A DNA stretch of 6,175 bases from Balneolaceae bacterium (lineage in GTDB: Bacteria > Bacteroidota > Rhodothermia > Balneolales > Balneolaceae). This document shows, piece after piece, positions 1 through 5,829 of this stretch; position 1 is the first letter of the stretch, and every line of letters starts with the position of its first letter. Below the pieces are notes generated by a model. That model worked only from the letters and a program-made list of their open reading frames with translations, was not told the origin of the DNA and did no database searches. The translations under genes and the position numbers were made by a program. The stretch lies in the NCBI GenBank assembly GCA_007117235.1, contig SKGY01000007.1:1-6175 (forward strand), written 5' to 3'.

Positions 1-1310
1 AGGAGATAAATCAACTTCCACCGTATCCGGATACCGCTACCTTGCAGAGTGCTTACGATGAGTTAAGGGCGTTGCCACCACTCATTACTTCCTGGGAAGT
101 AGAAGCGCTGAAAAATAAGCTCGCTGCCGTATCAGAGGGGAAGGCCTTTCTGTTGCAGGGTGGAGATTGTGCCGAAACATTTGATGCCTGTAAAGCTCCA
201 AAGATTGTGAATATGCTGAAGGTGCTTTTGCAGATGAGTTTTATTCTTGTTCACGAAATGGGTACACCGGTTGTGCGCATAGGTCGAATTGCAGGCCAAT
301 ACGCGAAACCAAGATCGAAAGATTTTGAAGAGATTGACGGCGTAGAGATGCTCAATTACCGGGGAGATCTGATTAACAGTTATGAACCTAGAAAAGATGC
401 CCGTATTCCTGATCCGCACCGGCTTATCGAAGCTTATGAGAAATCTGCACTGACGCTTAACTTTTTGAGAGCGTTATCCGATGAAGGTTTTGCGGATCTC
501 CAGCACCCCGAACAGTGGGAGCTCGATTTCATGCAAAACAATCAGTATTATAAAGAGTATGAGGCGATGGTCAACTCAATCCACAAAGCGATAAACTTTA
601 TGGAGACCATCACACCAAATACATTCAGCACACTACACAAGGTAGATTTATACACCTCGCACGAGGCGCTGAACCTATATTACGATTCTGCACAAACCCG
701 ACGTGTTCCAAGAAAAACAGGTTGGTTTAACTTAAGTGGACACATGGTGTGGCTCGGTAATCGTACAAAGCAGCTTGACGGAGCTCATGTTGAGTATCTA
801 AGCGGAATCCAGAACCCAATTGGTATTAAGGTGGGCCCTCCGTTTGATCTGGATGAGACTCTATCCATCATTGATAAATTGAACCCAAATCATGAGAAGG
901 GTAAAATTGTGATCATTACCCGAATGGGCGTTGATCATGTTGAAAAACATCTGCCGTCATTTATCCGTGCAATCAAACAAAATGGTCATCCTGTAGTTTG
1001 GAGCTGTGATCCTATGCATGGCAATACATTCGCAACTAACGAGAATGTAAAGACTCGAAGCTTCAATGATATACTTGAGGAGATCAGAAAAACGTTTTTG
1101 GTTCACCGATCAGAAGGAAGTTACCTGGGTGGTGTTCACCTTGAGCTCACGGGTGATAATGTGACTGAATGTGTAGGTGGCGCAAACGGTCTCAATGAAG
1201 AAGGTCTCAATACTAATTATGAAACGTACTGTGACCCCCGGCTTAACTACGAGCAAAGTCTTGAAATGGCGTTTCTGGTAGCGAAAGAGTGGAATAAGAG
1301 TTACCGATAA
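1..1310 (+). CDS. Class II 3-deoxy-7-phosphoheptulonate (DAHP) synthase, 5' partial
   Basis: Condenses phosphoenolpyruvate with erythrose 4-phosphate to DAHP, the first committed step of the shikimate pathway, in the cytosol. The frame is open from base 3 to the left edge. The residues before the TTG at 42 read INQLPPYPD, the conserved YPD region near the N-terminus of this family, so that TTG is not the start and roughly 10-25 residues lie outside the window. Class II signatures follow in order: QGGDCAE (Cys codon at 168), GRIAGQYAKPRS, LYTSHEAL, the segment WLGNRTKQLDG, CDPMHGNT (His at 1017), GGVHLELTGDNVTEC (Glu at 1143) and CDPRLNYEQSLE (Asp at 1233). The Cys, His, Glu and Asp match the four metal ligands known from the Mycobacterium tuberculosis enzyme. 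No frameshift or missing catalytic residue is visible. Class II enzymes can also feed phenazine synthesis, but no phenazine gene is nearby. Homologues are named aroG or aroF inconsistently, so I give no symbol. Confident on family. Confidence 0.96.
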   Translation, partial: EINQLPPYPDTATLQSAYDELRALPPLITSWEVEALKNKLAAVSEGKAFLLQGGDCAETFDACKAPKIVNMLKVLLQMSFILVHEMGTPVVRIGRIAGQYAKPRSKDFEEIDGVEMLNYRGDLINSYEPRKDARIPDPHRLIEAYEKSALTLNFLRALSDEGFADLQHPEQWELDFMQNNQYYKEYEAMVNSIHKAINFMETITPNTFSTLHKVDLYTSHEALNLYYDSAQTRRVPRKTGWFNLSGHMVWLGNRTKQLDGAHVEYLSGIQNPIGIKVGPPFDLDETLSIIDKLNPNHEKGKIVIITRMGVDHVEKHLPSFIRAIKQNGHPVVWSCDPMHGNTFATNENVKTRSFNDILEEIRKTFLVHRSEGSYLGGVHLELTGDNVTECVGGANGLNEEGLNTNYETYCDPRLNYEQSLEMAFLVAKEWNKSYR

Positions 1311-1326
1311 TCTCGTCTTTTAATAA

Positions 1327-1367
1327 TCGTCAGTCAAAATTACAGTCATTACTGGACAGACTGACGA
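1327..1367. repeat. Inverted repeat with 9-bp perfect arms upstream of hsp20
   Basis: TCGTCAGTC (1327-1335) is the exact reverse complement of GACTGACGA (1359-1367), with 23 bp between them. A smaller dyad CAGT-catt-ACTG (1343-1354) lies inside. It starts 16 bp after the DAHP synthase stop and is not followed by a T-run, so it does not look like an intrinsic terminator. Its centre is about 140 bp upstream of the predicted hsp20 transcription start, a usual distance for a sigma-54 enhancer site. The operator role is inferred. Confidence 0.5.
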
Positions 1368-1398
1368 AACTTCTCTGTCAAGCAGACTGTCTTGAAAT

Positions 1399-1426
1399 AT
1401 CTGTCTGAAGCAACTTCAGAACAGAT
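1399..1426. repeat. Strong dyad/hairpin upstream of hsp20, possible activator site
   Basis: TCTGAAG (1404-1410) and CTTCAGA (1414-1420) pair perfectly around a CAA loop. The stem extends as ATCTG (1399-1403) with CAGAT (1422-1426), leaving one bulged A at 1421. No T-tract follows, which argues against a rho-independent terminator for the upstream gene. The dyad is centred about 76 bp upstream of the predicted sigma-54 start. It could be a regulator-binding site or simply an mRNA 3'-end hairpin of the DAHP synthase transcript. Confidence 0.45.
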
Positions 1427-1440
1427 TGGCAGATCTGACA
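1427..1440. repeat. 14-bp near-palindrome next to the sigma-54 promoter
   Basis: TGGCAGATCTGACA is symmetric around AGATCT with one mismatched pair (1429/1438). It directly abuts the preceding dyad and ends 22 bp before the -24 element. The size and symmetry fit a dimeric regulator half-site pair. The binding role is inferred. Confidence 0.35.
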
Positions 1441-1461
1441 AAAATGTACCCCAAAATAATC

Positions 1462-1479
1462 TTGGCACTTCTGTTGCAT
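1462..1479 (+). promoter_or_regulatory. Predicted sigma-54 (RpoN) -24/-12 promoter of hsp20
   Basis: TGGCAC (1463-1468), five bases, then TTGCAT (1474-1479). The invariant GG (1464-1465) and GC (1476-1477) are separated by exactly 10 bp, as sigma-54 requires. All other strongly conserved positions of TGGCAC(G)-N4-TTGC(A/T) match except the weaker G after TGGCAC, which is T. The predicted start is near 1489, giving a leader of about 37 nt before the hsp20 ATG. Sigma-54 promoters need an enhancer-binding ATPase, and several dyads lie upstream. No competing TAnnTTTG promoter is evident in this gap. The match is seen directly; activity is inferred. Confidence 0.7.
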
Positions 1480-1513
1480 TAAGTATTGTACAAACTTAAT
1501 AATAACAACTATT

Positions 1514-1518
1514 GGAGG
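1514..1518 (+). promoter_or_regulatory. Strong Shine-Dalgarno of hsp20
   Basis: GGAGG lies 7 nt before the ATG at 1526 and fixes that start. The other three + strand starts in this window (2150, 3737, 4802) have no comparable purine core, so this gene stands out for translation initiation. Confidence 0.85.
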
Positions 1519-1525
1519 TCACATT

Positions 1526-1954
1526 ATGGGACTATTAAAATATTCACAACCAGACAGAGATATTTTCGGAGCACGTTTCTCAGATATTATTGATGAGTTT
1601 TTTAATGATGCTGTAGCAACGAGACAAAACTCATTTGCTCCAAGTATTGATGTTTCAGAGACAGAGAAAGAGTTTATCATCGATGTAGCTCTGCCGGGAA
1701 TGGATAAAAAAGATATCGAACTGAATATCGAAAATGGCAGGTTAACCATTAGCGGTGAGCGAAAGTTTGAGAAGAACGAAGAAGGAAAACATTTCCACAG
1801 AGTAGAGTCACACTACGGAACATTCACACGCTCTTTTCAATTGCCGGACAATGTAGATGAAGAAAGTATAAAAGCTACATACAAAGACGGCATTTTGAAC
1901 GTTACTATTAATAAGAGCGAAGAAAAGCTCAAAAAACAGATTACTATTAAGTAA
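1526..1954 (+). CDS. Small heat-shock protein, Hsp20/alpha-crystallin family
   Basis: ATP-independent cytoplasmic holdase that binds unfolding proteins and hands them to ATP-dependent chaperones. The 142-residue length is typical of bacterial Hsp20. A short N-terminal arm (about 1-37) precedes the alpha-crystallin domain (about 38-132). That domain opens with PSIDVSETEKEFIIDVALPGM and carries the family segment YGTFTRSFQLP (97-107). It closes with the A-x4-G-x-L signature, here ATYKDGIL (117-124). The C-terminal tail holds the oligomerisation I-x-I motif as ITI (139-141). The start is set by GGAGG seven bases upstream. The gene is monocistronic: a predicted sigma-54 promoter lies before it and a strong hairpin terminator after it. 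The symbol ibpA or hsp20 would only be a family label. Family assignment is secure; the client range cannot be read from sequence. Confidence 0.96.
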   Translation: MGLLKYSQPDRDIFGARFSDIIDEFFNDAVATRQNSFAPSIDVSETEKEFIIDVALPGMDKKDIELNIENGRLTISGERKFEKNEEGKHFHRVESHYGTFTRSFQLPDNVDEESIKATYKDGILNVTINKSEEKLKKQITIK

Positions 1955-1998
1955 AGAGCTGTTCTAGTTAGTTCCCTACTAAGAGCAGGTTAGTTAGC

Positions 1999-2036
1999 GC
2001 CGGAGTTGCTTTGATAAGCACCTTCGGCATTTTTTT
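1999..2036 (+). terminator. Rho-independent terminator after hsp20
   Basis: A stem of GCCGGAG (1999-2005) with CTTCGGC (2022-2028), including one G-U pair, continues past one mismatch into TGCTT/AAGCA around a TGAT loop. Seven Ts follow (2030-2036). It lies 45 bp after the hsp20 stop and separates hsp20 from htrA. Confidence 0.92.
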
Positions 2037-2149
2037 GCTCAACCAAATTTACAGCAAAGCAATAAAGTTGAACATCAACAGGTTTTAGCAACTGAAAAGA
2101 TGTTTAACAACTGTATTTATACTGAAACCTAAACAGCATTATAACAACC
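2037..2149. other. Intergenic leader region of htrA
   Basis: AT-rich gap expected to hold the htrA promoter, because a terminator precedes it. I see no TAnnTTTG element and no -24/-12 element. A small dyad GTTGA-aca-TCAAC sits at 2067-2079. No Shine-Dalgarno precedes the ATG; the sequence just before it is A-rich. Nothing here can be called a promoter with confidence. Confidence 0.3.
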
Positions 2150-3637
2150 ATGATTAACCAGACTAAAAGCTTATTGGCCGCTATTGCCATCGGATTTTTC
2201 TTTTTAGGGCTTAATTTTTCTCCATTCACAGCTTCAGATTCATCATCAGGCATAAATGAACTTCCTGAATACAATACCGAAAATCCGATTAAAGGAAGTT
2301 CAAGCTCGAATATTTTACGAGAATTCAATAATGCTATTGTTGATATAGCAAAGCTTACTAATCCAACGGTTGTTACAATAAATACCTCGCAAACAGTGCG
2401 TCAGCGACAGCAATCTCCGTTTTCGCTATTTTTCAATGATCCAAGATTTGATCAAGAGCGAGAGTACAGGCGAAGGGGTTTGGGCTCCGGTGTAATAGTG
2501 TCTCGAGATGGGTATATCATTACCAACAATCATGTGATTGATAATGCTGATGAGATAAAAGTATCACTTTATAGCGGTGAAGAACTTGATGCTGAAATAG
2601 TGGGTACAGATCCCGGCAGTGATATTGCGGTTTTGAGAGTAGACTACGCTGATCTGAAAGCGATACCGATTGGTAATAGTGATCACCTGAATATTGGCGA
2701 AATGGTTTTTGCAATCGGTAGCCCGCTAAGTGCTGATTTTGCGAATACGGTATCTATGGGGATTGTGAGTGCAACAGGTCGTTCATCACTAAGGCTAAAC
2801 GATTTTGAAAACTACATTCAAACTGATGCGGCTATTAATCCGGGTAATTCCGGTGGTCCGTTAATTAACGTAGATGGCGAGTTGATTGGAATCAATACCG
2901 CTATTGCCAGCAGAAGCGGGGGAAGCCAGGGTATAGGCTTTGCAATTCCGATCAATATGGCTAAAAACGTGATGGAAGCATTAATTTCAGACGGCCGGGT
3001 TGCCCGTGGTTTTCTTGGGCTTACAGAAGGTGGGGAGGTTGACCGAACCATGGCTCGAGCACTTGGCATGAGCAGTCCACGCGGATTTATTGTAGGTGAT
3101 GTTGTAGAAGGTGGACCGGCGGATAAGGCCGGACTAATCGAAGGTGATGTAATTGTGAGACTAAATGGTAATACAATTCGAAACTTCCTCGATTTCAGAG
3201 TTACAATTGCAAATACACCTCCGGGAACCGATGTAGAACTTGAAATTTTCAGAGAGGGGGAAACGAAAACGCTCACTGTAACACTCGGAGAATTAGACGC
3301 TGAGGAGCTTGCTTCATCAATGAGTTCATCAGAGTTAGACGATCTAAAAGAAGAGCTTGGTTTTTCAGTGGAAGAGCTGACTGATACTATCAAAAGGCAG
3401 CTAAACCTTCAGTCTCATGCAACCGGAGTTGTAGTTGGTGACATCAATCAGGCTAGCAGAGCTTACGCTCAGGGCTTAAGACAAAGAGACGTAATTTCTC
3501 AGGTTTCCGGCAGCTCTGTAACTACACCTGAAGAGTTCTATGGAACGGTAAGTTCTCTGAAGCAGGAAGGTACTGATGTCGCATTGTTAAGAGTAAATCG
3601 TCAGGGACGTAATATTTTCGTCGCATTTGAGTTATAA
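2150..3637 (+). CDS. htrA: HtrA/DegP (Do) family serine endoprotease with two PDZ domains
   Basis: Envelope protease/chaperone that degrades misfolded proteins outside the cytoplasm. At 495 residues it is a normal DegP/DegQ length. Residues 7-28 form a hydrophobic N-terminal export signal or anchor with no lipobox Cys; cleavage is possible near Ala28. The trypsin-like domain spans about 60-280 and has an intact triad: His128 in TNNHVI (codon 2531), Asp158 in GSDIAVLRVD (codon 2621) and Ser234 in NPGNSGGPL (codon 2849). A Q/F-rich LA-type loop lies at about 81-110. PDZ1 (about 286-380) contains GFIVGDVVEGGPADKAGL and GDVIVRLNG. PDZ2 (about 420-493) contains GVVVGDINQASRAYAQGL and ends in NIFVAFEL. 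An acidic, Ser/Glu-rich linker (about 381-415) joins them. The gene has its own downstream terminator and a terminator upstream, so it is probably transcribed alone. There is no Shine-Dalgarno, as is common in Bacteroidota-type genomes. DegP and DegQ roles cannot be told apart from sequence alone. Confidence 0.95.
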   Translation: MINQTKSLLAAIAIGFFFLGLNFSPFTASDSSSGINELPEYNTENPIKGSSSSNILREFNNAIVDIAKLTNPTVVTINTSQTVRQRQQSPFSLFFNDPRFDQEREYRRRGLGSGVIVSRDGYIITNNHVIDNADEIKVSLYSGEELDAEIVGTDPGSDIAVLRVDYADLKAIPIGNSDHLNIGEMVFAIGSPLSADFANTVSMGIVSATGRSSLRLNDFENYIQTDAAINPGNSGGPLINVDGELIGINTAIASRSGGSQGIGFAIPINMAKNVMEALISDGRVARGFLGLTEGGEVDRTMARALGMSSPRGFIVGDVVEGGPADKAGLIEGDVIVRLNGNTIRNFLDFRVTIANTPPGTDVELEIFREGETKTLTVTLGELDAEELASSMSSSELDDLKEELGFSVEELTDTIKRQLNLQSHATGVVVGDINQASRAYAQGLRQRDVISQVSGSSVTTPEEFYGTVSSLKQEGTDVALLRVNRQGRNIFVAFEL

Positions 3638-3664
3638 ACTCAGATATGTGAATGGTTAAGGTGT

Positions 3665-3696
3665 AGCCTCCCGGCGAAAGTCGGGGGGCTTTTTTT
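3665..3696 (+). terminator. Rho-independent terminator after htrA
   Basis: An 11-bp stem (3665-3675 with 3680-3690, including two G-T pairs) is capped by a GAAA tetraloop (3676-3679) and runs into seven Ts (3690-3696). It lies 27 bp after the htrA stop and 40 bp before the tsaD ATG. Confidence 0.93.
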
Positions 3697-3736
3697 ATGA
3701 ACGGAAAAGCAATAAAACTCTGCTTATCTTTTGGAT

Positions 3737-4723
3737 ATGAAAATTTTAGGAATAGAATCATCGTGCGATGAAACAGCGGCCGCAGTTTATGTAGATGGAG
3801 CAATCAAATCTAATATTATTGCATCTCAGGCTATTCACGAACAGTTTGGCGGCGTTGTGCCGGAGCTTGCCTCAAGAGCACATCACAAAACAATCTGGAA
3901 GACAGTTGATCAGGCGCTGAACGAAGCAGAAGTCTCTGTTGAAGATCTGGATGCGATTGCGGTTGCCCAGGGACCGGGGCTGATGGGCTCGCTTTTGGTA
4001 GGACTGAGTTTTGCGAAAGGACTCGCGCTATCCTACTATAAACCTTTGATTGGCGTAAACCATATAGACGCTCATCTCTATGCCAATTTTATTGAGTCGC
4101 CGGAGGTATATCCATTTGTAGGGCTGATTGTTTCAGGTGGACATACGCGTTTGGTTTATGTAGATAAACCGTTCAGTCATAATATTTTGGGTGAAACACG
4201 TGATGATGCCGCGGGCGAGGCATTTGATAAAATAGGTAAGCTACTTGGGCTGCCATACCCTGCCGGACCGGTTATGGATAAGCGCGCAAAAAATGGGAAC
4301 CCTGAGTTCCACTCCTTTCCAAGATCGATGATTAAGAAGGGGCTCGATTTTAGTTTTTCCGGCCTTAAAACCAGCGTGCTCTATTATGTTCAGGATCAAA
4401 CTGATGAATTTATACAAGAACACCTCGATGATATCTGTGCGAGTGTATCTGCCGCAATTACAGATGTGTTGACGACAAAACTTAAGAGAGCTGTTAAACA
4501 GAATCCTGTGAAGCATATTATGCTGGCAGGGGGAGTCTCAGCTAACTCAATGCTAAGAGCAAAAGTTGGTAAAATGGCTGATGAGATGGGGCTAAATTTG
4601 ATGATGCCCGCTTTACAATATTGTACAGATAACGGTGCTATGATTGCTGTGACCGGCGCAATCAAAGCGAATCTTAATCAATTCGATGACCTGTCGCTGA
4701 AACCTTTTGCAAGAGTAAGTTAA
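3737..4723 (+). CDS. tsaD: tRNA N6-adenosine threonylcarbamoyltransferase TsaD
   Basis: Transfers threonylcarbamoyl from threonylcarbamoyl-adenylate to A37 of ANN-decoding tRNAs (t6A), in the cytoplasm with TsaB and TsaE. The ATG at 3737 gives MKILGIESSCDET, the canonical start of the family. An in-frame TTG at 3731 would add only two residues and is less likely. At 328 residues the length is normal. ASKHA-fold landmarks in order: IESSCDETAAAVY (6-18), GGVVPELASR, the metal-binding H-x3-H as HIDAH (His109, His113), VSGGHT (132-137), DDAAGEAFDKIGKLLGLPYP, LDFSFSGLKT, LAGGVSAN and YCTDNGAMIA with the metal-ligand Asp298. No tsaB, tsaE or tsaC gene is adjacent. The terminator just upstream implies its own promoter in the 40-bp gap or inside the htrA end. 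I could not identify it, and there is no Shine-Dalgarno. No terminator is seen before the next gene, so read-through into it is possible. Confidence 0.97.
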   Translation: MKILGIESSCDETAAAVYVDGAIKSNIIASQAIHEQFGGVVPELASRAHHKTIWKTVDQALNEAEVSVEDLDAIAVAQGPGLMGSLLVGLSFAKGLALSYYKPLIGVNHIDAHLYANFIESPEVYPFVGLIVSGGHTRLVYVDKPFSHNILGETRDDAAGEAFDKIGKLLGLPYPAGPVMDKRAKNGNPEFHSFPRSMIKKGLDFSFSGLKTSVLYYVQDQTDEFIQEHLDDICASVSAAITDVLTTKLKRAVKQNPVKHIMLAGGVSANSMLRAKVGKMADEMGLNLMMPALQYCTDNGAMIAVTGAIKANLNQFDDLSLKPFARVS

Positions 4724-4759
4724 CCCCTAACCCCCTTCACATCGGTTCAACAAATTCCA

Positions 4760-4767
4760 TATCTTTG
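4760..4767 (+). promoter_or_regulatory. Possible Bacteroidota-type -7 promoter element (TAnnTTTG) before icd
   Basis: TATCTTTG matches the Bacteroidota housekeeping -7 consensus TAnnTTTG exactly and sits 34 bp before the icd ATG, leaving a leader of roughly 25-30 nt. The -33 TTTG partner is weak: only TTCAC near 4736-4740 lies at the right distance. Plausible, not proven. Confidence 0.45.
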
Positions 4768-4801
4768 CTTGAATCAATAAATCAATTTAAAAATTACATT
4801 C

Positions 4802-5812
4802 ATGTATAATGTTGTATTAATTCCGGGAGACGGAATTGGAATAGAGATAACAAAAGCAGTTACCACCATTCTTGATACTGCTGGAGCAAAGATTAACTGG
4901 ATCGAGTGTCGGGCTGGATCAGGGGCTAATGACGACCTTGGCACACCACTTCCAGATGAGACAGTTGAAGCTATAAAAAAACATAGAGTTGCACTAAAAG
5001 GCCCATTGACAACTCCGGTTGGAGCCGGTTTCAGATCCATAAATGTTGCACTTCGCCAGCAATTCAACCTCTACAGTAATATTCGTCCTGCAAGATCACT
5101 TCCAAATATAGACAGCCCGTTCAGGGGTGTTGATATGGTGATGTTCAGAGAAAACACTCAGGGGCTCTACATTGGTAAAGAGCATTGGGTTGGTGAAGAC
5201 GAAAAGCATGCGGAAAGTATTGCTGTAGTTACCCGGGAAGCAAGTGAAAAGATTATCACTGCAGCGTTTGAATACGCAATAAAATATGGGCGGAAAAAGG
5301 TGACGCTTGTTCACAAAGCAAATATTCTGAAACTGACGACCGGTTTATTTCTGAAGATCGGTGGTGAGATTGCCAAAAATTATCCTGAGATAGAATTCCA
5401 GGACCTGATCGTTGATAATATGGCGATGCAGATGGTGCTGAATCCACAACAATTTGACGTAATCGTCACAACAAACCTTTTTGGTGATATTCTTTCTGAT
5501 TTAGCATCAGGTTTGGTTGGTGGCCTGGGAGTTACAGGCGCTGCTAACATTGGAGATGATGCTGCAATGTTCGAGGCTGTTCATGGTTCAGCTCCGGATA
5601 TTGCCGGAAAGGGGCTTGCTAACCCAACAGCACTTCTCTTTTCTGCATTGATGATGCTTGAATATCTTGAAGAATTTAAAACAGCCGAGCGCATTCGAGC
5701 AGCGGTTTATACTGTTCTTCAAGATCATAAAGATAAGTGTACCAGAGACATAGGAGGCGATGGAACTACCGACTCTTACACAGAAGCGATCTGTAAAATT
5801 CTCAGAGATTAA
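4802..5812 (+). CDS. icd: NAD-dependent isocitrate dehydrogenase (isocitrate/isopropylmalate dehydrogenase family)
   Basis: Beta-decarboxylating dehydrogenase, predicted to oxidise isocitrate to 2-oxoglutarate in the TCA cycle. At 336 residues it resembles the short NAD-type (IDH3-like) enzymes. Visible landmarks: IPGDGIG (7-13); LKGPLTTPVGAGFRSINVALR (65-85), with Ser79 and Asn81 at the positions that bind isocitrate in IDH; NIRPARS (93-99); FRENTQGLY (115-123), with Arg116 and Tyr123; Lys172 in HKANI; DNMAMQMV (205-212); and FGDILSD (227-233), with metal ligands Asp229 and Asp233. The cofactor loop HGSAPDIAGK (261-270) has Asp266-Ile267, where NADP enzymes have Lys-Tyr, so NAD is predicted. 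The residue after GDGIG is Ile14 instead of the usual Pro. Isopropylmalate dehydrogenase is less likely because of the SxN substrate motif and the absence of leu genes nearby. Homoisocitrate or tartrate dehydrogenase cannot be fully excluded. It has no Shine-Dalgarno, lies 78 bp after tsaD and has a probable promoter of its own. Confidence 0.88.
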   Translation: MYNVVLIPGDGIGIEITKAVTTILDTAGAKINWIECRAGSGANDDLGTPLPDETVEAIKKHRVALKGPLTTPVGAGFRSINVALRQQFNLYSNIRPARSLPNIDSPFRGVDMVMFRENTQGLYIGKEHWVGEDEKHAESIAVVTREASEKIITAAFEYAIKYGRKKVTLVHKANILKLTTGLFLKIGGEIAKNYPEIEFQDLIVDNMAMQMVLNPQQFDVIVTTNLFGDILSDLASGLVGGLGVTGAANIGDDAAMFEAVHGSAPDIAGKGLANPTALLFSALMMLEYLEEFKTAERIRAAVYTVLQDHKDKCTRDIGGDGTTDSYTEAICKILRD

Positions 5813-5829
5813 TTCCAATCAATAGCTAA

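Noticed and set aside
42..44. TTG as the start of the DAHP synthase
   Set aside because: The frame is open upstream to the window edge and encodes conserved family residues (PPYPD), so the true start is outside the window.
1399..1426. Hairpin as an intrinsic terminator for the DAHP synthase gene
   Set aside because: The stem is strong but no T-tract follows, unlike the two clear terminators elsewhere in the window. It is kept as a possible regulatory dyad.
2818..3393. 191-codon open frame on the - strand inside htrA
   Set aside because: It lies fully opposite the HtrA catalytic and PDZ1 region. Its translation is Ser/Pro/Ile-rich low-complexity with no recognisable domain, as expected for the antisense of a conserved gene.
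3731..3733. TTG as the start of tsaD
   Set aside because: The ATG two codons later gives the canonical MKILGIESSCDET N-terminus; neither start has a Shine-Dalgarno to favour it.
4721..4735. TAACCCC tandem after tsaD as a telomere-like or functional repeat
   Set aside because: Only two copies, the first overlapping the tsaD stop codon; too short to support any function.
4939..4953. Second possible sigma-54 element, TGGCAC inside icd
   Set aside because: The -12 position reads TTCC instead of TTGC, losing an invariant G, and the site lies within coding sequence with no gene start downstream.
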